47,247 nt of DNA from Paenarthrobacter nitroguajacolicus JCM 14115 (GTDB lineage: Bacteria; Actinomycetota; Actinomycetes; Actinomycetales; Micrococcaceae), in the NCBI GenBank assembly GCA_001313365.1, contig BBFS01000029.1:1-47247 (forward strand), in the 5' to 3' direction. A program made the translations under genes and the position numbers. The notes beneath the pieces were generated by a model that saw only the letters and a program-made list of their open reading frames with translations, searched no databases and was not told the origin of the DNA. Shown here piece after piece: positions 18,055 to 29,847 of this stretch. The first letter of the stretch is position 1. Each line of letters starts with the position of its first letter.

Positions 18055-19177
18055 ATGGCGACGGATCATCAGAACCACCCGGCTGCCCCCACCATTACCG
18101 AAGTAGCAGCAGCTGCGGGAGTGGGGGGGAGGGCCACGGTTGCCCGAACCTTGGGAACTATGGTTCGGTCAGTGAAGCCACGCGTGCCAAGGTGATGCGG
18201 GCCGCCGAGAAATTGGGCTACCAACCGAACACACTGGCTCGAAGCATGACCACAGGGGGGGTCACCAAAACCCTTGGAATTGTGCTGGCGGACGTGGCCA
18301 ACCCGTTCTTCTCAGGCGTGCTCAAAGGCATCTCGGAAACGGCGAAAACGGCCGGCTACGATGCCATCATTCTGAGCACTGACGAGAAGCTTGAGCTGGA
18401 GCGCGATGCCATCGCCGTCTTGTTGGCAAAGCAAGTGGATGGCCTCGTTGTGGCCTCCGCGGCAGGCCGAAGCGACGACGTCTCGCATCTGTCCAATGCC
18501 ATTGATCGCGGAACTCCTGTAGTGCTTATCGACCGTTTGGTGGACAAGCTGGAGACGGATTCGGTGGTCATCGACAACCGGGAAGCTGCGCGATCGGCCG
18601 TAGCCTCGCTCATTCACAACGGGCATCGGCGCATTGCGTTCGCGTGGGGGGGCCGGTGACCCTGAGCCCGGCGACGGACTTGAAACAAATGCACAGCATC
18701 CTGGATGAGGCCCTCTGGAGTGATGGTGAACGGTTGAGGGGGGGTTACCTCGACGCGCTCGAAGAGGCCGGGATCCCTTTTGACACTGCACTCATCACTC
18801 ACGTCCTCAAGAACGAGGGCCAGGCGACGCGGGCTGTCAGTGGAATGCTGGCTTTGGCGGACCCGCCAACTGCCATTTTCACTACCGAGACTGAGGCGAC
18901 GGTTGGGGGGGCATTGCATTCGCTCCGCGCCAAAAACCTGCGCCTGCCAAAGGACGTCTCCCTAATCGGGTTCGACGACAGCCCTTGGGCTGCCGTCATG
19001 GAACCGCCGCTGACCATGATCCAGCAACCCATGCGCCAGATGGGGGGGGCCGTTGCTTCCCAGCAGCTCATTGCCAGGATCGACGGCGATACCTCTGCCC
19101 CGAAGAAACACGTCCTGCCTTCCCTGCTCGTCGCCCGCTCCTCGGACGGCCCTGTGCGGGCTGCCCGCGGCGACTAG
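18055..19177 (+). CDS. LacI-family transcriptional regulator of the sugar locus, frameshifted
   Basis: ATG 18055 follows GAAGG. The N-terminal helix-turn-helix reads TITEVAAAAGVGRATVARTL then SEATRAKVMRAAEKLGYQPN with the hinge LARSM. The sugar-binding core has TLGIVLADVANPFFSGVLKG, then VDGLVVASAAGR, VVLIDRL, and VSLIGFDDSPWA near the end. Frames are lost near 18125-18175 and 18655. The several Gly-Gly pairs at G-runs are probably single Gly. It most likely represses the deglycase-kinase and transporter genes by binding the palindromes at 15927 and 19236, with a sugar as inducer. Confidence 0.88.
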
Positions 19178-19235
19178 AAATTCCTCCTGTAAATTTCTCT
19201 AGCTCTCTTCCCCGCTGCCCCAAATCATGATTCAC

Positions 19236-19253
19236 TGTGGTACCGGTATCACA
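19236..19253. promoter_or_regulatory. LacI-type operator before the ABC importer
   Basis: TGTGGTACCGGTATCACA is a near-perfect palindrome with the core TACCGGTA, which the operator at 15927 shares with one flanking base in common on each side. It lies about 140 bases before the binding-protein start. The match suggests one regulator acts on both. Confidence 0.65.
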
Positions 19254-19389
19254 AATTCCATCCCCCAAGTCCCATCCCAGGAGTTACCCCTTCAGCCCGT
19301 CTCCGTGAAGCACATCCCAACGGCGGGCATGACTTCCACTCCCGTAGAGGAACCCCCCCGGCTGATGGGCCCTTCGACCGAAAGAAGAC

Positions 19390-20729
19390 ATGATGCGTAA
19401 AAGCACCCAATCACTGATGGCATTGATTGCCGGCGCCGCTTTGGCGCTTACAGCCTGTTCCGACGGCGGTAGCAACCGGCTGCTGTCCTGGATCCCAACG
19501 CTGAGCCACAGTACACAGGAACCCTCAGCATCCTCACGAAGTTTGGCGGAGACCCGCTGGAGCCGTACTTTGAGGACTTGGCTGCGGAGTACAAGAAGCA
19601 GCACCCGGAAGTGTCCTTCGATCTCATCCAGGAGACGGACCAGAGCATCAAGGACAAGACCAAGACGCTGACTGCGTCCCAGGCAATGCCTGACATCTAC
19701 TTCACGTGGGCTGGCAGCTGGGCCAACAACTTCATTGATGGAGGACTCGCGGCAGATCTGACCCCCCCGGTCATTGCCCCCGGCACAGAGTGGGGGGAAC
19801 AACTTCGGCGAATCCGCACTGAAGGCATTTGCCAAAGACGGCAAGTACTTCGCGGTCCCGCTCTACAACAACGGCAAGTTCATGGGTTACAACCAGCGGA
19901 TCTTCAAAGAACTCGGCCTGACACCGCCAGCCACCTTCGATGAACTCATCTCATCGTGCTCCGTGCTCAAGGGAGCCGGCTACGAACCGATCTCGTTCGG
20001 AAACAAGGACGGCTGGCCGGGGGGGCTGCACTACCTGCAGCAACTTTTCGCCTACGAGGTGCCGGCCGAGACGCTGCAAGCAGACTTCAGCCCGGAAACG
20101 GCCAAGCTCGAGGACAAGGGTTACCTCAAGGCCATGGGCCAGTTCACCACCCTGGTCAATGAGTGCACCGGCAGCGGCAAGGATTCCAACGGTGTTCTCT
20201 ACACCACGGCGCAGCAGGCATTGGCTGAGGGGGGGAAGTCAGGTATGTACTACCAGGAGATCCTGGAGTTCGACTCCACCGCATCTGCCGAATCAAAGCT
20301 CAAGCAGGATGGATTGGGTATCTTCAAGCTTCCGGCGGCAACAGACGCCAAGGGCGATCCGAAAGCAATTGAAGGTTCGCCCGAGGCTACATCATCAATG
20401 CGCGTTCCAAGAACGCCGCACTGGCAGCAGATTTCATGAAGTTCGCCACCAACAGCCAGAATGCTGCCAAACTCTCCGCCCCCCCGCCGTATGGGCAGCC
20501 CAGCGCAGTCAAGGGCGCAGTTTCCACTGAAAATTCTTCCGGACCTGTCATCGAGGGCATCAAGCAAGTCAATGAAGCGTCCGCGGCGATAACTTGGCTG
20601 GACTCCGTAACTGTTCCCGCGGTGCTGATGCCTGGCTCGCCGGCGGGGGGGAGGCCTTGGTGGCCGGAACTCAGACCCCCCGATCAGGTTCTTGCCTCCG
20701 TCCGAGCAGCTTCCAGTGCAGCTAAGTAG
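19390..20729 (+). CDS. Sugar ABC transporter substrate-binding lipoprotein, frameshifted
   Basis: The N-terminus is a lipoprotein signal: basic MMRKSTQ, hydrophobic ALIAGAALAL and lipobox LTAC at about residue 24. The mature part reads LSILTKFGGDPLEPYFEDLA, ITHPEVSFDL-like and MPDIYFTWAGSWANNFIDGG, ending VLASVRAASSAAK: a family 1 extracellular solute-binding protein. The frame is lost near 19475, 19790 and 20385-20400, with G/C runs at most of these points. The rebuilt protein is about 440 residues. It captures a sugar or sugar derivative outside the membrane and hands it to the two permeases that follow. The ATPase is not in the operon and is probably a shared MsiK-like protein, as in other Actinobacteria. 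Confidence 0.85.
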
Positions 20730-20740
20730 CAGGCGAAGCC

Positions 20741-21718
20741 ATGACCGTTTCCGATACTGCCTGGAAGCCGGCGGCCCCCGCCACCGGCGCCCGTTTCCAC
20801 TAAGTCCCCCCGAAAGACCGGGCTGCCAAGTCTGCCCGAACACGTCGCTGGCGCAACGTTGTGTGGGTGCTGCCGGCTGTCCTGCTGCTGGGTGTGTTCG
20901 CCTACCTGCCTTGGTGCAGAACCTTGGCTTCAGTTTCCTCAAGTGGGATATCTACAGTGGCCGCCAAACCTTTGTGGGAGCGGACAATTACGTCCGCATG
21001 TTCAACGATCCCATCTTCTGGAAGTCACTCCTTAACAACACGCTTTACGCGATCATCTCCATCGCATTCCAGGTGTTCGGGGGGGCGATGATCCTCGCTG
21101 CGATGATCGAGGGACTACGAAGCCAACGTTGGAGGGGAATCCTTCGAGCCGTCTACTTTGTACCCTCCGCGATCTCTCTGACAGTCGCTGGTCTCTTGTT
21201 CTACTTCATCTACGAACCCGAGATGGGCATCCTGAACGCGTCCCTGGACTTCCTGGGCCTCGGAAACTTCACTCAGGCCTGGCTGGGCCAGGAAAACACG
21301 GCGATCTTTGCCATCATCGCCATGAGCCAGTGGCAAGGCTTCGGGTATTGCACGCTTCTCTTCTCGGTGGCACTCCAGCGGATCCCCCTCGGAGCTGTAT
21401 GAAGCAGCGTCCATCGACGGCGTTGGTCCCTTCCAGCGATTCTTTTCGATTTCTTTGCCGCTCGTCAGGGAAATGACCGGCCTCATGATGATTGTCACGG
21501 TGTCCGGAGCCTTCCAAGTGTTCAACGAGGTCATGGTGATGACCAGCGGAGGACCGAACAATTCCAGCCAGGTCCTCGGCACCTGGCTCTACAGAAGCGG
21601 ATTCGTCCGCAACGACTTTGGCTACGCGGCCGCCGTCGCCACTGCTGTCTTCATCATCACGCTGGTCCTGGCCGTCATTCAGCTTCGTATCTCCAAGAAA
21701 AGGAGGGTCCAATGGTGA
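20741..21718 (+). CDS. Sugar ABC transporter permease (MalF/UgpA type), frameshifted
   Basis: ATG 20741 begins MTVSDTAWKPAAPATGARF, then a frame loss near 20800. Six hydrophobic segments follow (LPAVLLLGVFAYLPLVQNL.. to AAVATAVFIITLVLAVIQL). The cytosolic EAA loop reads ELYEAASIDGVGPFQRFFSI, the contact for the ATPase. Frames are also lost near 20910 and 21395. Length about 315 residues, normal. The stop overlaps the start of the second permease by seven bases, so translation is coupled. Confidence 0.85.
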
Positions 21719-22553
21719 CGCGCTCAGCTGTACTGCTGGTACTCGGCCGGGTCCTGATCAAAGCGTTCCTGGTTGCCCTCGCCGTCGTCGTTATTTATCC
21801 GTTGGTCTGGATGATGCTGAACGGCGTGAAGTCCAACTCCGAGCTGTTCTCCAATCCCTTCGCCCTGCCCGTTGCGTGGAAATGGGATAACTACGTCACT
21901 GCATGGAATCGGGGGGGAGTGGGTGACTACCTGACTACCAGCGTTTTGGTCACGGTTGCTTCCACCGTTGCGACTGTATTCATCAGTGCTTGGGCAGCCT
22001 ATGGACTGACCAGGGTGAACATCCCCTTCAACAGGGTGGTGCTCGTCCTCATCCTTGGCGGCCTCATGCTTGCTCCCACGGTTGCCCTGATCCCGCTGGT
22101 CAAGATGTTCCAAAGCTTGGGTCTTTACAACAATCTCTGGGCATTGCTGATTCTGTACACGGCGTTCCGTGTTCCGTTCACAACGTTCCTTATCCGGGCT
22201 TACATGATGGACCTGCCCGCTGAGGTGGATGAGGCAGCATCAGTGGACGGCGCTTCCAAAGCCGGGCGTTCTGGCAGGTCATCTTGCCCATGTGCAAGCC
22301 GATCCTGGTTTCGACTGTCCTCCTCAACATCCTGTTTACGTGGAACGAGTACCTGTTTGCCATGGTCTTCACCAGCGGGGGAGCGTTGCAAACCCTGCCG
22401 GTTGGGCTGACGAATCTTATGTCCAAGCACGGCACGGACTACCCCCCCGTGGTGTTCGCGGGCATGGCCATCGCCGCAATTCCAGTGATTGTGCTCTTCT
22501 TCGCCGGGCAGCGGTACTTTATCCGTGGACTTGCCGATGGAGTTGGTAAGTAG
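21712..22553 (+). CDS. Sugar ABC transporter permease (MalG/UgpE type), frameshifted
   Basis: ATG 21712 follows AAGGAGGG. It has the six-helix pattern of the MalG family and its EAA loop, DLPAEVDEAASVDGAS..FWQVILP, is split by a frame loss near 22262. The rest (PILVSTVLLNILFTWNEYLF and FFAGQRYFIRGLADG) is typical, and the C-terminal RYFIRGL end is conserved. Rebuilt length about 278 residues. With the two genes before it, it forms the importer of the SIS/PfkB sugar locus. A strong hairpin follows. Confidence 0.86.
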
Positions 22554-22566
22554 CTGGGGGTTGTCC

Positions 22567-22617
22567 TACCGCTACGCGAGCGTCGCGCACCCTGATGGCG
22601 GCGACGCTCGCGCGGTA
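22567..22617. terminator. Strong bidirectional terminator between convergent operons
   Basis: TACCGC..CGCGAGCGTCGC pairs with GCGACGCTCGCG..GCGGTA around a 12-base loop. It sits between the plus-strand permease and the minus-strand binding-protein gene, so it serves both. Confidence 0.8.
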
Positions 22618-22629
22618 CGTCACGCGATG

Positions 22630-24005
22630 CTAGGCCTTTAGTTTGGGCTCCACATCCTTGTTGTAGATACCTTCCAGGGTTCCTCTGAGCTCGGTCAGCG
22701 TCGACTTCACATCGGCTTTTTCGTTCATGATTTTGGTAGCAGCCTTGGCCAACTCCTGGTCTCCGCCGGGGGGGAGGAACGTTCGCGCGAAGTCCTGGGT
22801 CCTGGTTACCTTGAGCTGGTCCACCACGGTTTGAAACTCCGGTGTCTGAGCAACAATCGACGAAATATCTGCTGCTGCAGCCACCGGAAGGTACCCGGTA
22901 GCTGCAGACAAAGCCGTTGTGCTCTGCGCATTGGTCACAAAGGTCACAAATTTGGCGGCTGCCAGCTGACGTTCCGGAGAAGTCTTGCTGGCCACCACCA
23001 AGCCTGAGCCGCCGGTTGGGCAAACTTGCGTACTCGCGGCGGAGCCTCCCGGCAAGAATCCGACGCCGATCCTCATGTTTGCTTCCTTCGCCGCCTTTAA
23101 GGTGGCAGCCAGGTCTGCGGACGAGCTGATGGTGGCACTTACCGCCCCCCCTGCCTGCAGATCCGTGATGGCGTTCTTGGACGAGACTCCCGCCCAGCCC
23201 TGTTTCACAATGGAATCCTGCACCCACTGCATTGCAGCGACTGACGCCTCGGAATCAGCCGTAATGTCCCATTCCTTTGACCAGCTGCCGCCTTGTCCCC
23301 AGAGAACGTTCTGCAACGTCCACCCGGCATAACCCGCGATCGCCGGGTATTGATAGGCGTTCTGGTAGCCGGAGCCCGCCGAATTTGCCGACTTGATTCC
23401 GGGCGCCCACTCGGCGAATTCCTCCCAGGTTGCGGGTGCGCGTTCAGGCACGCCCGCAGCCTTGAAATGGTCCTTGTTGAAGTAGAACAACGGCGTGGAG
23501 CGGGCATACGGGACGGCCCATTGCTGGTTAGCGTGTTTGTAATCGCCGATCAGGCTGGGTTGTAGTCGGAAGTGCTCACGCCGACGGCTTTCAGGAGATC
23601 GTCAATTGGCAGGATGGCCCCCCCCGAAACGGCGTACCGGAACCACCACACGTCAGAAGCGACAACGACGTCCGGTACTTCACTGCCTGCCTGGGCGGTT
23701 TGGAACTTTTGTGCCACTTCCTCGTAGTTTGAGCCGCCCGTGATGAGGTTGACGGTGATGCCCGGGTTTGCTGACTGGAAGGCTTCAATCAGCTTCATTT
23801 CCGTGTCCCGGGATTTCCCTGGGTGGCTGGACATAAAGCTGATACTTGAGGCCGGCTTGATCTTGGACCATTCGTCCGGGGAAAGAGTCTTGAGCGCCGT
23901 GCCGGCACCGTCGGTGGAGGGGCCTGCGCACGCTGCCATAGCGGCGGCGCCGATAGTGGCTCCGGCCAAACCGAGGAAGTGCTTTCGGGTAAGTGATATC
24001 GACAT
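22630..24005 (-). CDS. ugpB: Glycerol-3-phosphate/glycerophosphodiester-binding lipoprotein (UgpB-like), frameshifted
   Basis: ATG 24005 begins MSISLTRKHFLGLAGATIGA with a twin-basic start and lipobox AAC (MAACAG). The mature protein reads SISFMSSHPGKSRDTEMKLI, ANPGITVNLITGG and VPDVVVASDVWWFRYAVSG, then GGSWSKEWDITADSEASVAA. It ends GTLEGIYNKDVEPKLKA, matching UgpB-type family 1 binding proteins. One frame loss is seen near 23555, in the region SLIGDYKH; three extra residues at G/C runs are likely errors. Assignment to glycerol-3-phosphate is supported by the glycerophosphodiester phosphodiesterase nearby at 27185; other sugars remain possible. Confidence 0.78.
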
Positions 24006-24064
24006 GGAAAAGCTGCCTTTCTAGTGGTCGAAGTGCATTGAGCAGAACTTCGATGTGGTGGGCT

Positions 24065-24952
24065 TCAGCCTGTGACTGAGCCTTGAGTGAGGCCGGAGAC
24101 GATGTAACGCTGCAATGCAGCAAAGATGACCAGAATCGGCAGGAGGACGATCACGGCGCCGGCCATGAGCATGCCCCCCCAGTTCTGCGTGCTGCCATCA
24201 CTATTGACGAGCTGCGTCAGCCCGACGGGAAGGGTCATCATGTCCGGATGGTCCGTGACGATGAGCGGCCAGATGTACTCGTTCCACTCGGAAACGATTG
24301 TTACCAAAGCAACGGTCGCGATGCTTGGCACCGACACGGGCACAACAATCTTCCAGAGCTTTCGCCAGTGTCCCGCGCCGTCGATTTCCGCTGACTCCAT
24401 GATTGCCTGAGGCAGGGTAAGGAAGTGCTGCCGCAGGAGGAAGGTGCCGAAGGCGGTTCCGAGGCCGGGAAGGATGATCCCCCAATAGGTATTCAGGCCT
24501 CCCATTCCAGCTATCAGCACATAGTTGGGAAGAACCGAAACCTGCGGTGGGACCATCAGCGCCACCAGGATCAGCAGGAAGATGACCCTCTTGAACGGGA
24601 ATCGGACAAAGACCAGGGCATAGGCCGTAAATACGGCCAGGATGCATTTGATCGTGGACCCAACAACGGTAACGATGACGCTGTTGAGGAAGAACCGGGC
24701 GAACGGCACGGTGGACGCTGCGTCCGCATAGTTCTGAAGGTTCGGGTCTTTTGGGAGCAGGGTCAGGTTTGTTGTGACTATTTCCCCCCCTGGTGCCTTC
24801 AATGACGACAGCATCATCCACAGGAGAGGAACGAAAACAACGAGCGTTGCCAGAATGAGTGGAACGTAACCTCCCGCGATGGTCCTGCCCAGGTTTTGCC
24901 AGGAGAGCGGACGGTCGCGGGTGGGAGGAGCTTCAGTGGTATCGGTGCTCAT
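24065..24952 (-). CDS. ugpE: ABC transporter permease UgpE-like
   Basis: An intact 295-residue MalG/UgpE-type permease. Six hydrophobic segments run from GGYVPLILATLVVFVPLLWM to AGAVIVLLPILVIFAALQRY. The EAA loop reads LPQAIMESAEIDGAGHWRKL, near residue 200. The C-terminal RYIVSGLTQGSVTG is usual. It is one of few genes here with no frame loss; only MLMAG is preceded by a doubled Gly at a run. Its start overlaps the ugpA stop by four bases (ATGA). Confidence 0.88.
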   Translation of the reverse strand: MSTDTTEAPPTRDRPLSWQNLGRTIAGGYVPLILATLVVFVPLLWMMLSSLKAPGGEIVTTNLTLLPKDPNLQNYADAASTVPFARFFLNSVIVTVVGSTIKCILAVFTAYALVFVRFPFKRVIFLLILVALMVPPQVSVLPNYVLIAGMGGLNTYWGIILPGLGTAFGTFLLRQHFLTLPQAIMESAEIDGAGHWRKLWKIVVPVSVPSIATVALVTIVSEWNEYIWPLIVTDHPDMMTLPVGLTQLVNSDGSTQNWGGMLMAGAVIVLLPILVIFAALQRYIVSGLTQGSVTG

Positions 24953-25923
24953 GAGTAGTGAACCTTTCGCTCCACAAACCGCAACTGCACGGCTGTCATG
25001 ATGAGCAGGCCCACGAACAAAACAACGGAGATAGCCGCCGAGTATCCCGCCCGGTTGTAGGAACCGAACGCTTGAAGGTAGGAATCGAAGATCAAAGTGC
25101 TGGTTCCGTTGCCTGACGGAGTCATGATCCGAATGATGTCGAACGCTGCAGGGAGCTTAGTAATGAGGTGATCAGGAGGAAGAACGTGGTGGGGGGACAG
25201 CAGGGGAACCACAATCGACACGAAGCGCCGGACATTGCTGGCACCGTCCAAGGCCGCTGCTTCCATGAGCTGCGTGGGAATGGACTGCAGGCCGGCCAGA
25301 TACACGACAGCGCAGTAGCCGAGATTTTTCCAGACATAAACGATGGTGACCATGACAAGAGCAAGCTTCGGATCATTTACCCATTGCGGACTTGCCTGCC
25401 CCCACACCGCGAAGGATCCAGGAAAGGACGCCGTACGTCGGATCGAAGATGAACAGCCATACCAAGCCGACGCCCACGCCTGAAAGGACGTAGGGGGGGC
25501 GAAGACCACAGCCCTTGCAAAGGTCCTGCCTTTGAGTCTCTGATTCAGCGCAAGCGCCACCAGAAGACCCAGAATCATGGCGCCACCAACAGTCGTGACG
25601 GTAAATACGGCGGTGATGCCCAAGACGCTTGAAGCATCCGGAGACGTGAAGAACTCCACATAGTTGCCTACACCCACGGCAGTGGCACTGGCGGACCCTA
25701 GAGTCCAGTCCAGAGTGGAGTAGTAGATGTTCGTGAGGAGCGGACGGTAAGTGAATAGAAGGATGAGCAGGACATTGGGTGCCGCAAATGCAGCAAATAC
25801 CCAGGCGTCCCTTTGCGTTCTTCGATTCCAGCGTCGCTTCTTGATGCCGGCTATTGGCGGTCTGTTGACCGACCCCCGGCTTGATTCAGCACCGTGGCTT
25901 TCCGGGTGAACCCGTTCATGCAT
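24949..25923 (-). CDS. ugpA: ABC transporter permease UgpA-like, internally frameshifted
   Basis: The protein has a basic cytosolic N-terminus (GIKKRRWNRRTQRDAW), a first helix VFAAFAAPNVLLILLFTYRP, and ends YSAAISVVLFVGLLIMTAVQ with RFVERKVHYS. The EAA loop is QLMEAAALDGASNVRRFVSI. Between about 25400 and 25520 and between 25140 and 25200 the reading frame slips and then recovers, so the translation there is wrong although no stop appears. The true protein should be near 305 residues. ATG 25923 is chosen because residues before it are not membrane-protein-like and no ribosome site favours the far upstream start. Confidence 0.8.
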   Translation of the reverse strand: MHERVHPESHGAESSRGSVNRPPIAGIKKRRWNRRTQRDAWVFAAFAAPNVLLILLFTYRPLLTNIYYSTLDWTLGSASATAVGVGNYVEFFTSPDASSVLGITAVFTVTTVGGAMILGLLVALALNQRLKGRTFARAVVFAPPTSFQAWASAWYGCSSSIRRTASFPGSFAVWGQASPQWVNDPKLALVMVTIVYVWKNLGYCAVVYLAGLQSIPTQLMEAAALDGASNVRRFVSIVVPLLSPHHVLPPDHLITKLPAAFDIIRIMTPSGNGTSTLIFDSYLQAFGSYNRAGYSAAISVVLFVGLLIMTAVQLRFVERKVHYS

Positions 25924-26057
25924 TCCACCCGCGCCGTAGAGGCGGCGACCGGTGCGCCATTTGTGTTTGATCTGCCCATAGAGAACCCTCACGTTGACCC
26001 CCTCGTCATCGCTGTCCGGGCGATTTAGCACTTGCTGAAAAGCGTTTGTTTCATATT

Positions 26058-26083
26058 TGACCTGACAACTTAACCTCAGGTCA
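26058..26083. promoter_or_regulatory. Inverted-repeat operator candidate for the ugp operon
   Basis: TGACCTGA and TCAGGTCA are exact complements separated by ten bases, so the two halves lie on one face of the helix. The site is about 135 bases before the ugpA start. The regulator is unknown; no regulator gene is adjacent. Confidence 0.55.
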
Positions 26084-26235
26084 TTGCTCAACCTACACAC
26101 TTACGAGAGGTATCACAAGACTCATTTTCGGAATTGTGGATATCGCCGATTCCGCTGCCAGCGCGGGGGGGTTTCTGACCTCATACGAGCGCTGAAAATA
26201 GCATGTAGTTACATTCTGACAAAGCTTTGGGTGAA

Positions 26236-26257
26236 GATCTGCACAAACGTGCAGATC
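26236..26257. promoter_or_regulatory. Inverted-repeat operator or hairpin before mgtC
   Basis: GATCTGCAC and GTGCAGATC are exact complements with a four-base spacer AAAC. It could be a dimeric-regulator site or an RNA hairpin in the mgtC leader, about 170 bases before its start. No T-run follows, so a terminator is unlikely. Confidence 0.5.
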
Positions 26258-26424
26258 CATTGACTGGAACGTCCACACGTTGGAAGCATTGCAGCCAGAC
26301 CGGCTCACGCCGCGTTTGATTTTCGAACGGCTTCTGCTGGAACATCCGCTATCGGACTGGGTCTTCCACTTGGACTACAGAAGAAGGGGGGGGTCTTACC
26401 GAGTAACAGGAACAGGAGCATGAA

Positions 26425-27175
26425 GTGATCTTCAGCGCTGATACGCAGTGGTGGCATATGTGCTTGGCCTTGGCCGTGGCGCTTGTATTGTCCACCGCCA
26501 TTGGATTTGAACGTCAAAGCAAAAACAAGTCGGCGGGTATGCGAACACACGCATGGTGGGTTTGGGTGCTGCGCTGTTCATGGTGGTCAGCAAATATGGG
26601 TTCAGCGACGTGCTGACGGTGGATTTGGTGAGGTTGGATCCCTCCCGCCTGGCGGCACAGGTAGTGTCCGGCATTGGCTTCATCGGCGCTGGGCTTGTAT
26701 TCGTGAGGCGAAATCAGGTGCGGGGCCTCACCACGGCCGCCTCCGTTTGGGTGACTGCAGCTGTCGGAACTGCCGCGGGAGCTGGCTTGGTGTTGCCCGC
26801 AGTGTTCGTTACTGCAGCCCATTTTGTCATCGTCTACGTCTACCCTGTGGTGACCGGGAAACTTCGCTTCGGCTTTCCGAGCCAGTGGCTGCTCAGAGTT
26901 AGCTACGTGGATGGGGGGGTCGGCGCCTGAGGGATGTTCTCCATACATGTACCGAGCAAGGATTTCGCGTTCAGGGCTTTGCCACCATGCGGGGGGGTTC
27001 GGGAGAATCCAAGGGCGTGATGGACCGATTGATGCAAGGCTCGGAAACCGCTGTGGCTGACCTCGTTGAAATTGAGCTGGAAATTGAAGGAACCATGGCT
27101 GCATCGGACATCGTGGCCAAGCTCTCCCAGCTCTCCACTGTTACTGAAGTTTCCGTCGTTGACGAAGCCGAATAG
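26425..27175 (+). CDS. MgtC/SapB-family membrane protein, frameshifted
   Basis: GTG 26425 is preceded by AGGAG. The N-terminal membrane domain has LALAVALVLSTAIGFERQSK, the MgtC signature GFERQ. It continues GLGAALFMVV and QVVSGIGFIGAGLVFVRRNQ with VRGLTTAASVWVTAAVGTAAGAG. The cytosolic C-terminal part is an ACT-like domain (VMDRLMQGSE.., VEIELEIEG..VAKLSQLS). Frames are lost near 26550 and 26920. Rebuilt length about 245 residues, as in MgtC/SapB proteins linked to Mg starvation and, in some bacteria, ATP-synthase and phosphate homeostasis. The next gene starts 10 bases later. Confidence 0.85.
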
Positions 27176-27184
27176 GGAGCACAA

Positions 27185-28996
<1,812 letters not shown>

Positions 28997-29000
<4 letters not shown>

Positions 29001-29649
29001 CTAATTACGCCGAGGTCCGTTGCAGACCAAGATCCATCAGCAAACTCACCGAAGAAGGCGGCCGCGTCATTTATTGCAGCCGTCGGCTCTCGACCGTACG
29101 AACCATCCGCGTTCAAGTACAGGATTTGCTGCTGCAACACTTGAACTTTTGCTGGTTGCGACGCTGCCGAGGGCTCCCAAATAACGTCGATTACAGGCGT
29201 CTGATATTTTCCGCCGACCAGCCATCGGCCCTCTGTGTAGTTCGTCGCGACCCCTGATAGTAGGTCCGCGCAGAGTAAACAGCTCTCACTGGATAGGTCC
29301 TTGGCCCTCGCTGTGTCGCCTGTTTCGTATGCGTAGCTCAGCAGTTGGAACCAGTACCCGATAAACGCCTCCAGCCCCCGCCTTTGAATTCTCCTTCGCC
29401 AGCTCGGGCATAACAGGCACGGGGGGGACATTCTGTGCCTTCCCTTGTGCATCAGCTGGCCTGTAAACGGCAGGCGCTGACGGAGTAGCCGAAGCTCGGG
29501 AACTGGAGCGCTCGAGGCGGGCGGCGCCGTCGTCGTGCTTGTTTCCGTCGGTGAGCTGCTGGGTGTGGCGCCGCCTGGCAGCCGCTCAAGAGCATGGCAA
29601 GAGCGAGAGCCAAAACCGCTGGACGGGCGCGAACAAAAGACGAAGACAT
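28997..29649 (-). CDS. DUF6318-like lipoprotein, frameshifted
   Basis: ATG 29649 gives MSSSFVRARPAVLALALAML with lipobox LLSGC near residue 24, then a Ser/Thr/Pro linker read only in a shifted frame (PTETSTTTAPPASSAPVPE-like). The C-terminal domain is intact: GLEAFIGYWFQLLSYAYETG, DTARAKDLSSESCLLCADLL and YQTPVIDVIWEPSAASQPAK. The ESCLLC motif and AYETGD block fit the DUF6318 family of Arthrobacter lipoproteins, whose function is unknown. It is the first gene of a two-gene operon with the PKD protein. Frames are lost near 29600 and 29400. Confidence 0.7.
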
Positions 29650-29847
29650 GAACGAGTGGCGTGGCATGACAGGCTCCCCCCCAGCAGCTGTTTTGGTGGT
29701 GTGTCGGCCAGTCTAGGTGGGTCGAACAACCGCATCCCAGTCAGGAATTCGGGGTTGTGGATAACCCGCCTATGGTCTCCGAATGTTCCCGGGCGTATTC
29801 TTGCCTCGCCGGCTTGTCATCGCATGCATCTTTTTGGGGGGGGAACC

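Larger units (their letters stand above)
25924..26424. other. Divergent control region between ugp operon and mgtC
   Basis: Five hundred bases with no supportable gene. They contain a perfect 8-base inverted repeat at 26058-26083 near the ugp side, a perfect 9-base repeat at 26236-26257 near the mgtC side, and a GGTATCACA at 26108-26116 that equals the half-site of the LacI operator at 19236. AT content is higher than in the genes, as expected for promoters. Confidence 0.5.

Noticed and set aside
18660..19177. Second half of the LacI gene as a separate protein
   Set aside because: It lacks a DNA-binding head and start site, and continues the ligand domain of the first half after a G-run.
23520..23550. 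Stop between the two halves of the UgpB-like gene as a sign of a true pseudogene
   Set aside because: One single-base fault joins two fully conserved halves, in a window full of such faults; an error is more likely.
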